Shown here piece after piece: positions 20,827 through 28,891 of a stretch of 64,000 bases of DNA. A program made the position numbers and the translations under genes. Source of the stretch: Catellicoccus marimammalium M35/04/3. GTDB taxonomy: Bacteria > Bacillota > Bacilli > Lactobacillales > Catellicoccaceae. Position 1 is the first letter of the stretch; each line of letters opens with the position of its first letter. Where the stretch lies: NCBI RefSeq assembly GCF_000313915.1, contig NZ_AMYT01000019.1, positions 1 through 64,000 of the forward strand, read 5' to 3'. Below the pieces are notes generated by a model that was not told the origin of the DNA, did no database searches, and saw only the letters and a program-made list of their open reading frames with translations.

Positions 20827-22470
20827 TTATTTTTTTCTTCTAAACACTCTTTGAATTCTTTACTATAAATATCATAATGATTTTTCGCAGTTGCTTTCTG
20901 GTACAAATCTCCAAAACTTTTAATATTTTCATTGAATAAGCGTTTTTCTGTATGATAACTAGCTTTTTCTACATCATGATATAAGTAGTACAAAACTTTA
21001 TCTTTATAAGTTTCAAAATTCTTTGCAAAATATGGAGTACTTTCTTCTTGAATAGAATCATCATTTCCTTTTTGATTCTTCCCTTTCATGAAAAATTGAC
21101 CTAACTGTTTATCTTCTGATAATTGCAATCCCTTATCATCCACGATATAGTCATTCACAGTTTTAACAAAATCATTCCATTCCATTGTTTCCGTATCAGA
21201 ATATGGTAATGAAAATTGATTTTTGTTGGAATCAATTGTAGTAGGAACATATTTCATTAAGAATCGACGTTTGAATGCAGTATCCATCACAAATACATTT
21301 TGATCACTTGTATTCATTGTACCAATTAAGTATAAATTTCTTGGAATATAAATTTTAGATTGATATTTATCCCAAGAATGAAACTCCCTTAACTTTTCAT
21401 GTAAATAATTAGATAGTTGGAAATGGTTAATTGGGTATTCACTTTCTCCTTGCTCATCGCGATCCAAAAGTTGGAAAATATCCCCAAACACACTTGCGCA
21501 ATTTGCTCGACTCATTTCTTCCAAAATTAAAAATACTGGTTCATCTGAATGAATATAAGCATATACTATTGCTTGAGTAAATGATCCTGGATTAAAGATA
21601 TATTCTAATTGTCCTTTTTCATTTACTGCTGGCATAATTTGACCTACAAAATCACTATATCCATATTCTGGATGGAAAGTAGTTCGAAAGACATTCTTGG
21701 ATGTATTTTTGAATTCCATAAGATTTCCCAGTTCCAGGTGCTCCATAAAAAATAAGATTATTCCCTACTATATTTCCGTATTGTACAGTTTTATTATTTG
21801 CTTCATAATTTATGTTTAAAGGACTTTCTATTTTTCTTTTTTGTTCATCATTAAAATATTCATGAACGTCTGTATCAATATTCATTAATAAGTATTGCTT
21901 ATTTTCCCATTTAATAACATTATTATTTGCTTGACAATTAATCCATAAAGAATATTGATATTTTCTTTTTATCTCTTCATGTAACTCATTTATATCATTG
22001 TCCTCTAATATATAATTACCATCTCCGTTTTTGATAATTTTTCCATTTTGCACTTGATAAATATTATCTATAAATGCCAAATTATCATTTGCCCTTATAA
22101 ATTTTAAAATGTATTCATTATCTGATATATTTTCTATATTTTCATCAAATCCATCTGAAATATATAAACTTATACTCCCATTTATTTTTTGTTCAAACAA
22201 TTCTTGTATAGATAATGATGTAGAGTAAAAATTTCTATTTCTATCTAAACTTTTACATATCTGATATGCTGTTTTGGTAGTTATATTATTGAATTTAACA
22301 GTCAATTCATAGCTATTCATCAAATTACTAATTAAAGGAGTTTTTTCTGAAATATTCTCTCCATATTTTATTTTTAAAATTATTGATCTAGATCCTTTAT
22401 CAATTCTATATTTATTAAACCAAGAAACTAAGTTTTTATAACTTATTTTCCAAACTTCTGCAAAATTCAT
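20808..22470 (-). pseudogene. Second R1 (McrB-like) gene, frameshifted inside the motor domain
   Basis: The 5' part (from ATG at 22470, SD GAGG) encodes a ~240-residue N-terminal domain unlike the intact R1, then GAPGTGKSYGIQKYIQ. There the frame is lost, and the normal sequence FRTTFHPEYGYSDF resumes in another frame to 20808. Compared with the intact copy (GACATCTTGG at about 17767) this copy reads GACATTCTTGG at about 21697-21703, one extra T. The rest of the motor is intact, including MNTSDQNVFVMDTAFKRRF, but the extreme C-terminus is shorter. It is probably a disabled alternative-specificity R1 subunit, unless the frameshift is a sequencing error or is bypassed. Confidence 0.85.
20838..21760 (-). 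repeat. Direct repeat, copy 2 (McrB-like motor region)
   Basis: Partner of 16900-17835 in the same orientation. The two copies flank the R1 N-terminal domain and both methylase genes. Confidence 0.85.
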
Positions 22471-22646
22471 AATATTTCCTCACTTTGCCTATACTTTGTT
22501 CTAAAGTATTAAATTATACAATCATTGATTCTCTCATTACTTTATTATTACATATTAAAAACGGTCCGACAAAGGTACTTCTCTACTTGTATATTTTTTT
22601 TCAAAAAGGTAAACTGTTGAACAGATGAATAGAAAGGATTAAAAAC

Positions 22647-23345
22647 ATGAAGTGTACATTCACAGCGAAAAGTTTTGCCCAAGTCGCAACATTAGAACTT
22701 GAGCCAAACGAAAAAGTCATGATTGAACCAAGTACAGCGTTAATGTGGGACCAACACATTACATTAGAAGGAAAAATGAATAGTAATGGGAAACATGGAT
22801 TAAAAGGTGTGATGTCTTCTTTAGGACGTCATTTCACATCGGGTGAATCTTTCTTCATGACCTACGCCAAGGCAGATAGCCAAGGAGGAGCTATTTCTGT
22901 CGCTCCTGCATCCATTGGTTGTATTCGTCAATTAATCTGCGATGATACTCATCAATACCGTTTAAATACCGGTACTTTTTTAGCTTCAGATGGAGATGTA
23001 CATTACAACATGAAACGCCAAGAGTTATCTAAAGCGATTTTAGGAAATACAGGTGGATTATTTGTAATGGAAACCGAAGGAACAGGTCAATTATTGATTA
23101 GTGGATTTGGTGATATTTTAGAATTAGAATTAAACGATGATTCTTTAGTGATTGATAATGAACATGTTTTAGCTTGGGATCGTAGTTTAGATTATGAAGT
23201 GGAAATCGCCTCTGGTGCTTTAGGATTTAAAACTTCAGAAGGATTAGTTAACCATTTCAAAGGGACAGGGAAAATCTATATTCAAACAAGAAATATGGAA
23301 CATTTCGCAGAAACACTCCCAAAGCATTTAAGTTCCGACGATTAG
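22647..23345 (+). CDS. AIM24 / TIGR00266 family protein
   Basis: 232 residues, rich in beta strands, matching the AIM24 family (PF01987) of conserved proteins of unknown biochemical function. Recognisable segments are EPNEKVMIEPSTALMWDQHI, GTFLASDGDV, GLFVMETEGTGQLLISGFG and the late GTGKIYIQTRN. There is no signal peptide or membrane span. GAAAGG lies upstream of the ATG. The frame closes at LPKHLSSDD, but the next 69 bases continue as sense codons in another frame (PKAFKFRRLVDEIGDTVGDI...), so the C-terminus may be frameshifted. Monocistronic, with a bidirectional terminator downstream. Confidence 0.85.
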   Translation: MKCTFTAKSFAQVATLELEPNEKVMIEPSTALMWDQHITLEGKMNSNGKHGLKGVMSSLGRHFTSGESFFMTYAKADSQGGAISVAPASIGCIRQLICDDTHQYRLNTGTFLASDGDVHYNMKRQELSKAILGNTGGLFVMETEGTGQLLISGFGDILELELNDDSLVIDNEHVLAWDRSLDYEVEIASGALGFKTSEGLVNHFKGTGKIYIQTRNMEHFAETLPKHLSSDD

Positions 23346-23396
23346 TCGATGAAATTGGAGATACTGTAGGCGACATCGCATCGGACATTCTTTCAT

Positions 23397-23434
23397 AAAA
23401 AAAGAACCGAAAGCAAATTGCTTTCGGTTTTTCT
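23397..23434. terminator. Bidirectional terminator
   Basis: AACCGAAAGCAA/TTGCTTTCGGTT hairpin (23405-23429), A-run before and T-run after. It serves the AIM24 gene and the convergent SDR gene. Confidence 0.88.
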
Positions 23435-24090
23435 TATTGTGCAATCGCTTCAATAATTGGCGTATCTCCTCCGGTCATCATAATGACACGACGAGAAGTC
23501 CATTCTGGATGCAAAATAATTTCTGCTAGAGTCATTGCGACATCTGGGATTGAATTTTTATATTGAGTCGTGTTGGTATATTCAGTTGTAATTTTTCCAG
23601 TGTATGGAGTTTCTGTTAATCCTGTTGGTTGTAAGATAGTATAATTCAAATTCGTACTATCCATTAAATAATGATCTGCAAAAAACTTAGCGATATTAAA
23701 CTCTTCTAAATCCGCTGATTTCAAAGGTTCTTCTTGCCATTTTTCTGGCTGTAAAACATACATTGAACTTAGTAATACAAAGCGATTTACTCCACTTTTT
23801 TCCGCTGCTTGCATTGCTTTTACAGCACCAAAAGCATCGATGCGTAATAAATCTTTTCCTCTAGAACCTGCTGTAAATAAAATGGAATCCATTCCTTGGA
23901 ATTTTTCCGCCAATTCATTAACAGAAGCTTGTGCTAAATCAAGAGCAATGGGTGTAATATTTTCATGTTTTGGTAAGCGATCAAGTGCTCTTCCTCCTGC
24001 ATAAACTTCTACACCACGTTCTGCTAAATCTAAAGCCGCTTGAGAACCTACTCTACCTGTAGCTCCAACGATAAATACTTTTTTTACCAT
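23434..24090 (-). CDS. NAD(P)H-binding atypical short-chain dehydrogenase
   Basis: 218 residues. The N-terminal Rossmann motif VFIVGATGRVGSQAA and GGRALDRLP are followed by a YLSSMYV-like segment (VLLSSMYVLQP) and YTILQPTGLTETP, as in NAD(P)H-binding (PF13460) proteins such as YwnB. Likely an oxidoreductase or redox-sensing protein; the substrate is not evident. It lies 15 bp downstream of the DJ-1/PfpI gene and shares its MerR-type promoter, so a stress or electrophile-detoxification role is a reasonable inference. Confidence 0.8.
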   Translation of the reverse strand: MVKKVFIVGATGRVGSQAALDLAERGVEVYAGGRALDRLPKHENITPIALDLAQASVNELAEKFQGMDSILFTAGSRGKDLLRIDAFGAVKAMQAAEKSGVNRFVLLSSMYVLQPEKWQEEPLKSADLEEFNIAKFFADHYLMDSTNLNYTILQPTGLTETPYTGKITTEYTNTTQYKNSIPDVAMTLAEIILHPEWTSRRVIMMTGGDTPIIEAIAQ

Positions 24091-24105
24091 AATAAATCTC
24101 TCCCT

Positions 24106-24798
24106 TTATTTATTTTCCAAAATAGCCATCACTTTTTCTGCTACTACAGCTCCTGAAGCAGGATTTTGACCAGTTACTAAACGACCATCTGCGATAGCAA
24201 AAGGTAACCAGTTTCCTGCTTGTTCGTAGTGAGCTCCACGTTTTACTAATTCATCTTCAGTTAAATAAGGAACTAAACGATCTAATTGAACTTCTTTTTC
24301 TTCTGAATTAGAAAATCCAGTTACCATTTTATCAGCAATAAAATAGCTACCATCGCCTTCTTTTAGATTTAAAATTCCTGCGGCTCCATGACAAACTGAG
24401 CTAATAATTCCTCCTTGGTGGTAAATATCCATCGCGATTTGTTGCAAGGCTTCATTTTCTGGGAAATCCCAAATCACTCCATGTCCTCCTGTATAATAAA
24501 TAACATCATAATCGCTAGCATCAATTACATCGACAGATAATGTATTTCCTAAACGATTCATGAAAGATTGATTTTGATAGTATTTCCAATCTAATGGGGT
24601 CATCATATCTGCAGTTAAAGAATGAGGATCAATCGGTGTATATCCACCCTTTGGACTAACAAAATCTACTTGATAGCCTTTTTCTTCTACGGCATGAACA
24701 AAATGAACGGCTTCTCCTAACCATAAACCGGTAGCACGATCGATGTCTACCCCTTGATATTTGGCAATATTGGTAACAACGACTAACATTTTTTTCAT
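24106..24798 (-). CDS. DJ-1/PfpI family protein (Hsp31-like)
   Basis: 230 residues. The nucleophile elbow is ISSVCHGAAGIL, and the glutamate-side segment GGYTPIDPHS and YYTGGHGVIWDFP match class I glutamine-amidotransferase-like glyoxalase III / deglycase relatives. The C-terminal TGQNPASGAVVAEKVM is typical of these proteins. Probable roles are handling of reactive carbonyls or protein quality control. First gene of a two-gene unit with the SDR, transcribed from a promoter with a 19-bp spacer next to the divergent merR. Confidence 0.85.
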   Translation of the reverse strand: MKKMLVVVTNIAKYQGVDIDRATGLWLGEAVHFVHAVEEKGYQVDFVSPKGGYTPIDPHSLTADMMTPLDWKYYQNQSFMNRLGNTLSVDVIDASDYDVIYYTGGHGVIWDFPENEALQQIAMDIYHQGGIISSVCHGAAGILNLKEGDGSYFIADKMVTGFSNSEEKEVQLDRLVPYLTEDELVKRGAHYEQAGNWLPFAIADGRLVTGQNPASGAVVAEKVMAILENK

Positions 24799-24833
24799 AT
24801 TTTTTCCTCTTTTCCTTTTTATTTTACAAATTC

Positions 24834-24864
24834 ATCTTAGACCCTGTATTATGGTATAGGTCAA
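24834..24864 (-). promoter_or_regulatory. MerR-type promoter with 19-bp spacer
   Basis: On the minus strand, TTGACC (24859-24864) and TAAGAT (24834-24839) are 19 bp apart, the overlong spacing typical of MerR-activated promoters. GACC and GGTC repeats lie at the spacer ends. The -35 abuts the SD of the divergent merR gene. Confidence 0.7.
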
Positions 24865-24877
24865 GAAAGGAGTTTTT

Positions 24878-25375
24878 ATGAAAACATTTACGATTGGAGA
24901 AGTGGCTAAAAAATTAAATCTGAATGTAGAAACCCTTTATTATTACGATAGAAAAGGCCTTTTACCGTTCGTACATCGTGATGAAAAAGGAAATCGTCGT
25001 TTTACAGTGGATGATATTGAAATGATATTAACCATTTTGCATTTAAAAAATGCTGGGGTAACTCTAAAAGAAATTAAGCAGTTCATTTTATGGCGATTAG
25101 AAGGAGATCAGACGCTAGAAGAGCGTTGGCAGTTTATCCAAAAACAAGAAAAAATCTTAGAAGAGAAAATTCAACAATTGATTCATGCTAGAGAAATTTT
25201 ACGCTATAAAGATTGGTACTATCAAACCGCAGTAGAGGCAGGAACAGAACAGATTCATCTTTTGCCTAATACTTACCAGTATAATCAGGATGCCCAAGAT
25301 AAATTTTTAGAAATGATTGATCAAATGTCAGAAGAAGAGAAATTTCTTTTTGAAATTGAAAAACAAGAAAAATAA
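24878..25375 (+). CDS. MerR family transcriptional regulator
   Basis: 165 residues. The N-terminal winged helix FTIGEVAKKLNLNVETLYYY is followed by DRKGLLPF and NRRFTVDDIEMI, then a long coiled coil (about 85-120). The C-terminal effector region has no cysteines, so metal or thiol sensing of the classic kind is unlikely; a small-molecule ligand is more probable. AAAGGAG SD. Divergent from the DJ-1/SDR pair, whose stretched-spacer promoter overlaps this gene's leader, so it probably controls them and itself. Confidence 0.88.
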   Translation: MKTFTIGEVAKKLNLNVETLYYYDRKGLLPFVHRDEKGNRRFTVDDIEMILTILHLKNAGVTLKEIKQFILWRLEGDQTLEERWQFIQKQEKILEEKIQQLIHAREILRYKDWYYQTAVEAGTEQIHLLPNTYQYNQDAQDKFLEMIDQMSEEEKFLFEIEKQEK

Positions 25376-25407
25376 AAAGCACTTCCCAAAGAGAAGTGCT
25401 TTTTTTG
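25375..25407. terminator. Bidirectional terminator between merR and rpsI
   Basis: AAAAGCACTTC/GAAGTGCTTTT hairpin followed by a T-run, between convergent genes. Confidence 0.88.
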
Positions 25408-25421
25408 AACGATAATAAAAA

Positions 25422-25814
25422 TTAACGTTTTGAGAATTGTGAAGCTTTACGAGCTTTCTTAAGACCTGGTTTTTTACGTTCAACCATACGTGAGTCACGT
25501 GTTAATAAACCAGCACGTTTTAATGGTGCACGGAAATCAGGATCTACATTTAATAATGCACGAGCGATACCTAAACGGATAGCTCCTGATTGACCAGTAT
25601 AACCACCACCATGAACGTTTACGATTACATCGTAAGCACCCATTGTGTCTGTTGCAGCAAATGGTTGGTTAATCACTTGGATCAATTCTGCATGTGGAAT
25701 ATATTCTTCTACATCTTTTTTGTTCACTGTAATTTTACCTGTACCTGGTACTAATTGTACGCGAGCTACAGAAGTTTTACGACGGCCTGTGCCGAAATAT
25801 TGTACTTTAGCCAA
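25422..25814 (-). CDS. rpsI: 30S ribosomal protein S9
   Basis: 130 residues, full length. It opens with [20 protein letters not shown] and ends with the conserved [14 protein letters not shown] tail that reaches the P-site tRNA. It follows rplM by 12 bp in the usual rplM-rpsI order. Confidence 0.98.
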   Translation of the reverse strand: MAKVQYFGTGRRKTSVARVQLVPGTGKITVNKKDVEEYIPHAELIQVINQPFAATDTMGAYDVIVNVHGGGYTGQSGAIRLGIARALLNVDPDFRAPLKRAGLLTRDSRMVERKKPGLKKARKASQFSKR

Positions 25815-25826
25815 TTGTTTATCCTC

Positions 25827-26270
25827 CTAAATTAGGTTTGTAATATCTAATACTTCTGGTTGTTGAGCTTGATGTGGATGTTCTGAACCAGCATAAACGT
25901 GTAATTTCATACCTTGTTGACGACCTAAAGTGTTTTTAGGAAGCATACCTTTAACAGAAGTTTCCACTAAACGACGAGCGTTTTTGCTACGTAATTCACC
26001 AGCCGCGATAGCTTTTAAACCACCTGGATGTTGGCTGTGACGGTAATAAATTTTATCAGTTGCTTTTTTACCAGTTAATTTAACTTTTTCAGCATTGATA
26101 ATTACTACAAAATCACCTGTATCTACATGAGGTGTGTAAGTTGGTTTATTTTTACCACGTAAGATTGAAGCAGTAACCGCAGATAAACGACCTAATGGAA
26201 TATCTGTTGCATCGATTACATACCATTTACGTTCTACTTCGCCTTTTTTGGCCATATATGTTGTACGCAC
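25827..26270 (-). CDS. rplM: 50S ribosomal protein L13
   Basis: 147 residues from a GTG start, giving the standard N-terminus (V/M)[24 protein letters not shown] lies 9 nt upstream. An ATG 45 nt further out would add residues not found in the family. The [20 protein letters not shown] and PHQAQQPE segments are diagnostic. A structured leader precedes it, probably for autogenous control by L13. Confidence 0.97.
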   Translation of the reverse strand: MRTTYMAKKGEVERKWYVIDATDIPLGRLSAVTASILRGKNKPTYTPHVDTGDFVVIINAEKVKLTGKKATDKIYYRHSQHPGGLKAIAAGELRSKNARRLVETSVKGMLPKNTLGRQQGMKLHVYAGSEHPHQAQQPEVLDITNLI

Positions 26271-26320
26271 GATTTTATTCCTCCAATTAAATAATATTCT
26301 TAACTTATTTTTCAATAATT

Positions 26321-26375
26321 CTTGTTGTGTTTGGCAACATAATAAACTTTCCGGGGCTTATCATGGGGCAAAACA
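26321..26375 (-). ncRNA. L13 leader RNA (rplM autoregulatory leader, candidate)
   Basis: The minus-strand RNA reads GCCCCGGAAAG then UUUAUUAUG, followed by the hairpin UGUUGCCAAACACAACA (about 26322-26340). This resembles the Firmicutes L13_leader family found upstream of rplM. It sits between the mapped promoter and the rplM SD. Assigned by eye, without a covariance search. Confidence 0.5.
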
Positions 26376-26387
26376 ATACCATATACA

Positions 26388-26416
26388 ATAATATGGGATT
26401 TTTCTTATAAAGTCAA
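26388..26416 (-). promoter_or_regulatory. rplM-rpsI promoter
   Basis: TTGACT (26411-26416), 17-bp spacer, TATTAT (26388-26393) on the minus strand. The transcript would start just before the L13-leader candidate. Confidence 0.75.
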
Positions 26417-26452
26417 TCAAATTTCCAACTTTACAAAAAGAAAATCCCATAT
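26391..26452. repeat. Inverted repeat embracing the rplM -35 region
   Basis: Arms ATATGGGATTTTTCTT (26391-26406) and AAGAAAATCCCATAT (26438-26452), one bulged base, 31-nt loop containing the -35. No T-run follows on the minus strand, so it is not an obvious terminator of the upstream epimerase gene. Confidence 0.6.
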
Positions 26453-26458
26453 CTATGA

Positions 26459-27463
26459 TTATTTATTTTCTAATTCTAAAATATAGCGAATGGTTTCACG
26501 GAATACTTCACGAATATTTTCTTTTTCCACTCCTAATTGTGGGAAAGTATCATTGTAATTTAAGTAGCAATACTCTTGTTGTACACGACAAATTGTTTCC
26601 ATTGGAATTCCGTATTCACGACCTGCATCGTTTAATAGAGTTTCATCCATTTGTTTGTACATTGGGAAACCTTCGTCAAATGTTAATACTTTAATTTCTG
26701 TATCTACATTCAATTCTTCTTTGATGATAGTAGCAAACTCTTCATAGCTTAAGTTTGTATCTCCAATCGCAAAAGTTTGACGATGTTTACCATGAAGTAA
26801 TGCACCTACAGCAGCTTGTCCTACTTGTTTTGCGGTAACACAAGCAGTGCCTCCTTTAAATACTGGGTAAACCGCATTATCACGAATACGATCAACAAAC
26901 ATTTGCCATAATGGCATACGATTCTTCATTGTTCCAAAAATGTAAGGAAGACGGATGACAGTAACATCCATAATTCCTTCTCCTTCAGCGAATCCCAACT
27001 GTTCTTGTAATAAACGAGTATTGATATATGGACTATCTTGAATACCAAGATCTGGGAAGCGCTCTGCCATTTCTGAGAAGTAAGAACCAAAGATTACAAA
27101 ATGTTTTACTCCTGCTTTTCCAGCTAAACGAACCATACGTTGTGTTGGTAAAACATTTGCTTCATAATAAAAACGTTTTGCTGGAGCTTTCGCTTGGACA
27201 CGTTCATCTGCCCCTGCTCCATAAACGAAACCATCGCAATCTTTTAACATTTCTACAACGTCTTCATCACTCATTGCATTAATGTCATTTACAAGAATTT
27301 CTACATTATCTAATCCAGCTAGTGGATTTTCTTCGGTAATTGTTCCTGCATCTTCTTTTGGAGGTAAAGATAATGTCTTTACAGCAATTCCTTTTTTCAA
27401 TAATTCTTGTACAGTGTAATAACCTAAAAATCCTGTACCGCCTAGAACAAATACTTTATTCAT
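26459..27463 (-). CDS. NAD-dependent epimerase/dehydratase family protein
   Basis: 334 residues, extended SDR. Rossmann motif VFVLGGTGFLGYYTVQEL, then NDINAMSD, VYGAGADERV, a serine/tyrosine active-site region (FGSYFSEMAER...) without a clear YxxxK, VTVIRLPYIFG, and a helical C-terminus. The substrate is unknown; it could act on a sugar nucleotide or another metabolite. The ATG at 27463 has GGAGG at good spacing, while an ATG 9 nt earlier is too close to the SD. Monocistronic, with an extended -10 promoter upstream. It lies inside the block separating truA from rplM. Confidence 0.8.
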   Translation of the reverse strand: MNKVFVLGGTGFLGYYTVQELLKKGIAVKTLSLPPKEDAGTITEENPLAGLDNVEILVNDINAMSDEDVVEMLKDCDGFVYGAGADERVQAKAPAKRFYYEANVLPTQRMVRLAGKAGVKHFVIFGSYFSEMAERFPDLGIQDSPYINTRLLQEQLGFAEGEGIMDVTVIRLPYIFGTMKNRMPLWQMFVDRIRDNAVYPVFKGGTACVTAKQVGQAAVGALLHGKHRQTFAIGDTNLSYEEFATIIKEELNVDTEIKVLTFDEGFPMYKQMDETLLNDAGREYGIPMETICRVQQEYCYLNYNDTFPQLGVEKENIREVFRETIRYILELENK

Positions 27464-27487
27464 ATCAACCATTCCTCCTTTCTTCCT

Positions 27488-27496
27488 ATTATAGCA
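27488..27496 (-). promoter_or_regulatory. Extended -10 promoter for the epimerase gene
   Basis: Minus-strand TGCTATAAT 25 bp before the start, with no strong -35. The 27473-27701 gap otherwise holds only AT-rich sequence with no clear feature. Confidence 0.55.
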
Positions 27497-27701
27497 AAGA
27501 AAAAGGACAACTATAACGATTTATATCAACGAAAAAAGAAAGGATTTACTTTGTGAAAAGATAGATCTTATACCTATTTCTCTGCTTCCTCTTATTTTAG
27601 CTCAAAGTCCATATGCACTTCTTACAATACATCAGAAAATTCACAATCAATAATATCAAAATTTACACTTAGAATGAGTTTACGACTTCATTTTTTATTG
27701 C

Positions 27702-27902
27702 TTATTTCCAAAAATCTTTTCTATTTTTTCTATAATCAGTAACTCTTTTTTTAGACATGATTTTTGCTTTTTTAATCGAGCCACATTTTATCCAATCATG
27801 AATAAAATAAAAAACTAAAGAAAACGCACCATCAAAATATACATTTACCCAAAAATATAAGGCAATTAAAACAACACACAATAAAACAATAAATATTACC
27901 AT
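27702..27902 (-). CDS. Small membrane protein A of the tandem cluster (type Y)
   Basis: 66 residues. One N-terminal hydrophobic helix (IFIVLLCVVLIALYFWVNVY) and a second less hydrophobic stretch lead to a lysine/arginine-rich tail. The ATG has AGGAG 7 nt upstream. The start and leader lie in a 141-bp repeat shared with the 28892-29089 gene, whose product is a paralogue. TATAAT at 27989-27994 (minus strand) is a promoter candidate about 87 bp upstream. I do not recognise the family, and no function should be assigned. Confidence 0.6.
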   Translation of the reverse strand: MVIFIVLLCVVLIALYFWVNVYFDGAFSLVFYFIHDWIKCGSIKKAKIMSKKRVTDYRKNRKDFWK

Positions 27903-28024
27903 GACTGATCTCCTACACTACTTTCTAACGTAATCTCTACTAATAACGTTAAACCTTTCTTTCCATGTCTTTTTCACATTATTACTATATTATATTCACT
28001 ATTTTACTTAGAATCTTTTTTATT
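27884..28024. repeat. 141-bp direct repeat, copy 1
   Basis: About 95% identical (seven differences by eye) to 29071-29211. It covers the start of gene A, its leader and promoter, and reaches the stop of the next gene. Confidence 0.9.
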
Positions 28025-28221
28025 TATCGCCATTTATATTTATCCATCTTACTGGAACAAAATAAAACTTGCCAAAAAGTACAAATGACCATATTTTTAA
28101 AGCGATCAAAAGTCTTATCCTTAATCAATAAAAATTCAATCATATGGATAACGAGTAATCCCAAATAACAACTCAACCAAATACCAAAAATAGATATAAC
28201 AATAAAAATTAAAATTGCCAT
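28024..28221 (-). CDS. Small membrane protein B of the tandem cluster (type X)
   Basis: 65 residues. N-terminal hydrophobic helices (ILIFIVISIFGIWLSCYLG...) are followed by FDRFKNMVICTFWQVLF, a short amphipathic segment that recurs in the cluster (TFWSLF in the 28639 gene), and a basic tail. GGAG lies about 11 nt before the ATG, and a TATAAT (28304-28309, minus strand) about 85 bp upstream. Unknown family. Confidence 0.55.
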   Translation of the reverse strand: MAILIFIVISIFGIWLSCYLGLLVIHMIEFLLIKDKTFDRFKNMVICTFWQVLFCSSKMDKYKWR

Positions 28222-28324
28222 ATATTACCAAACTCCATTTCCCCTGCATCATCAATGACAAATGATATAACTTTTTTCCTTTAAAATCTTCTTCTACATT
28301 ACTATTATATTACATAAAAAATTT

Positions 28325-28370
28325 AGCCTCGAATTCGAATTATAGGACGACAACCCTATCGAGGAATTTT
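28325..28370. terminator. Bidirectional hairpin in the 28222-28638 gap
   Basis: CCTCGA and TCGAGG close a structure with an inner CCTA/TAGG pair. T-runs lie on both outer sides (ATTTTTTTG on plus, AATTTTTT on minus). Apart from this, the next terminator and the gene B promoter, the 417-bp gap has no gene I can support. Confidence 0.6.
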
Positions 28371-28490
28371 TTTGTCTTTTTGTATGAAATCATTAAATTC
28401 ATGCGATTACTCTAAATATAAAAAAACAACGGAAATAGAAAATCATGATATAATCTATATTGAAAAGAATACTAGACAATTATGTCAAAA

Positions 28491-28525
28491 CAAAAAGGAC
28501 GAGGCTATCACCTCGTCCTTTTACT
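28491..28525. terminator. Strong bidirectional terminator inside the small-protein cluster
   Basis: AAAAAGGACGAGG/CCTCGTCCTTTT hairpin with a 6-nt loop. A TATAAT on the plus strand at about 28449 could produce a ~65-nt RNA ending here. Confidence 0.75.
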
Positions 28526-28638
28526 TTTGTTCACTCAAAAGATTTTATTTAAACTTGTTCTTAGAACTATTTTCTCTTAGAGTTAAGCCATTCAATAATA
28601 TAATTTGCAATTATACTTCAACTCAAAGTCTTTTTATT

Positions 28639-28851
28639 TTACTTTTTAAATTTGCTAATCATACCAAAAAGACTCCAAAAAGTATTAGAAATCATTTTCT
28701 TCAAATCTTCTTTCCAATTACTTTTATCTTTTTGTGTTAATAAATAAAAAATTAAGCTAATCAAAAATGATACACTATAATAACTAATAAATAATCCAAT
28801 TAAGGCTAGTATAATCACTAAAAAAATATTCATATTATGAAAAATATTCAT
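28639..28851 (-). CDS. Small membrane protein C of the tandem cluster (type X)
   Basis: About 70 residues from the ATG at 28851, which has GGAG 9 nt upstream; an ATG at 28866 overlaps that SD. The hydrophobic region NIFLVIILALIGLFISYYSV continues into a second span, followed by LKKMISNTFWSLFGM and a basic end. It shares the TFW-x-LF segment and the leader pattern (AACTCCATTT on plus) with gene B. Unknown function. Confidence 0.55.
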   Translation of the reverse strand: MNIFHNMNIFLVIILALIGLFISYYSVSFLISLIFYLLTQKDKSNWKEDLKKMISNTFWSLFGMISKFKK

Positions 28852-28891
28852 ACGATCCAACTCCATTTTCTTACACCATTAACGACATAGA

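Noticed and set aside
28372-28740. 122-codon plus-strand open frame in the small-protein region
   Set aside because: It reads through a strong terminator hairpin and antisense to gene C, and lacks an SD.
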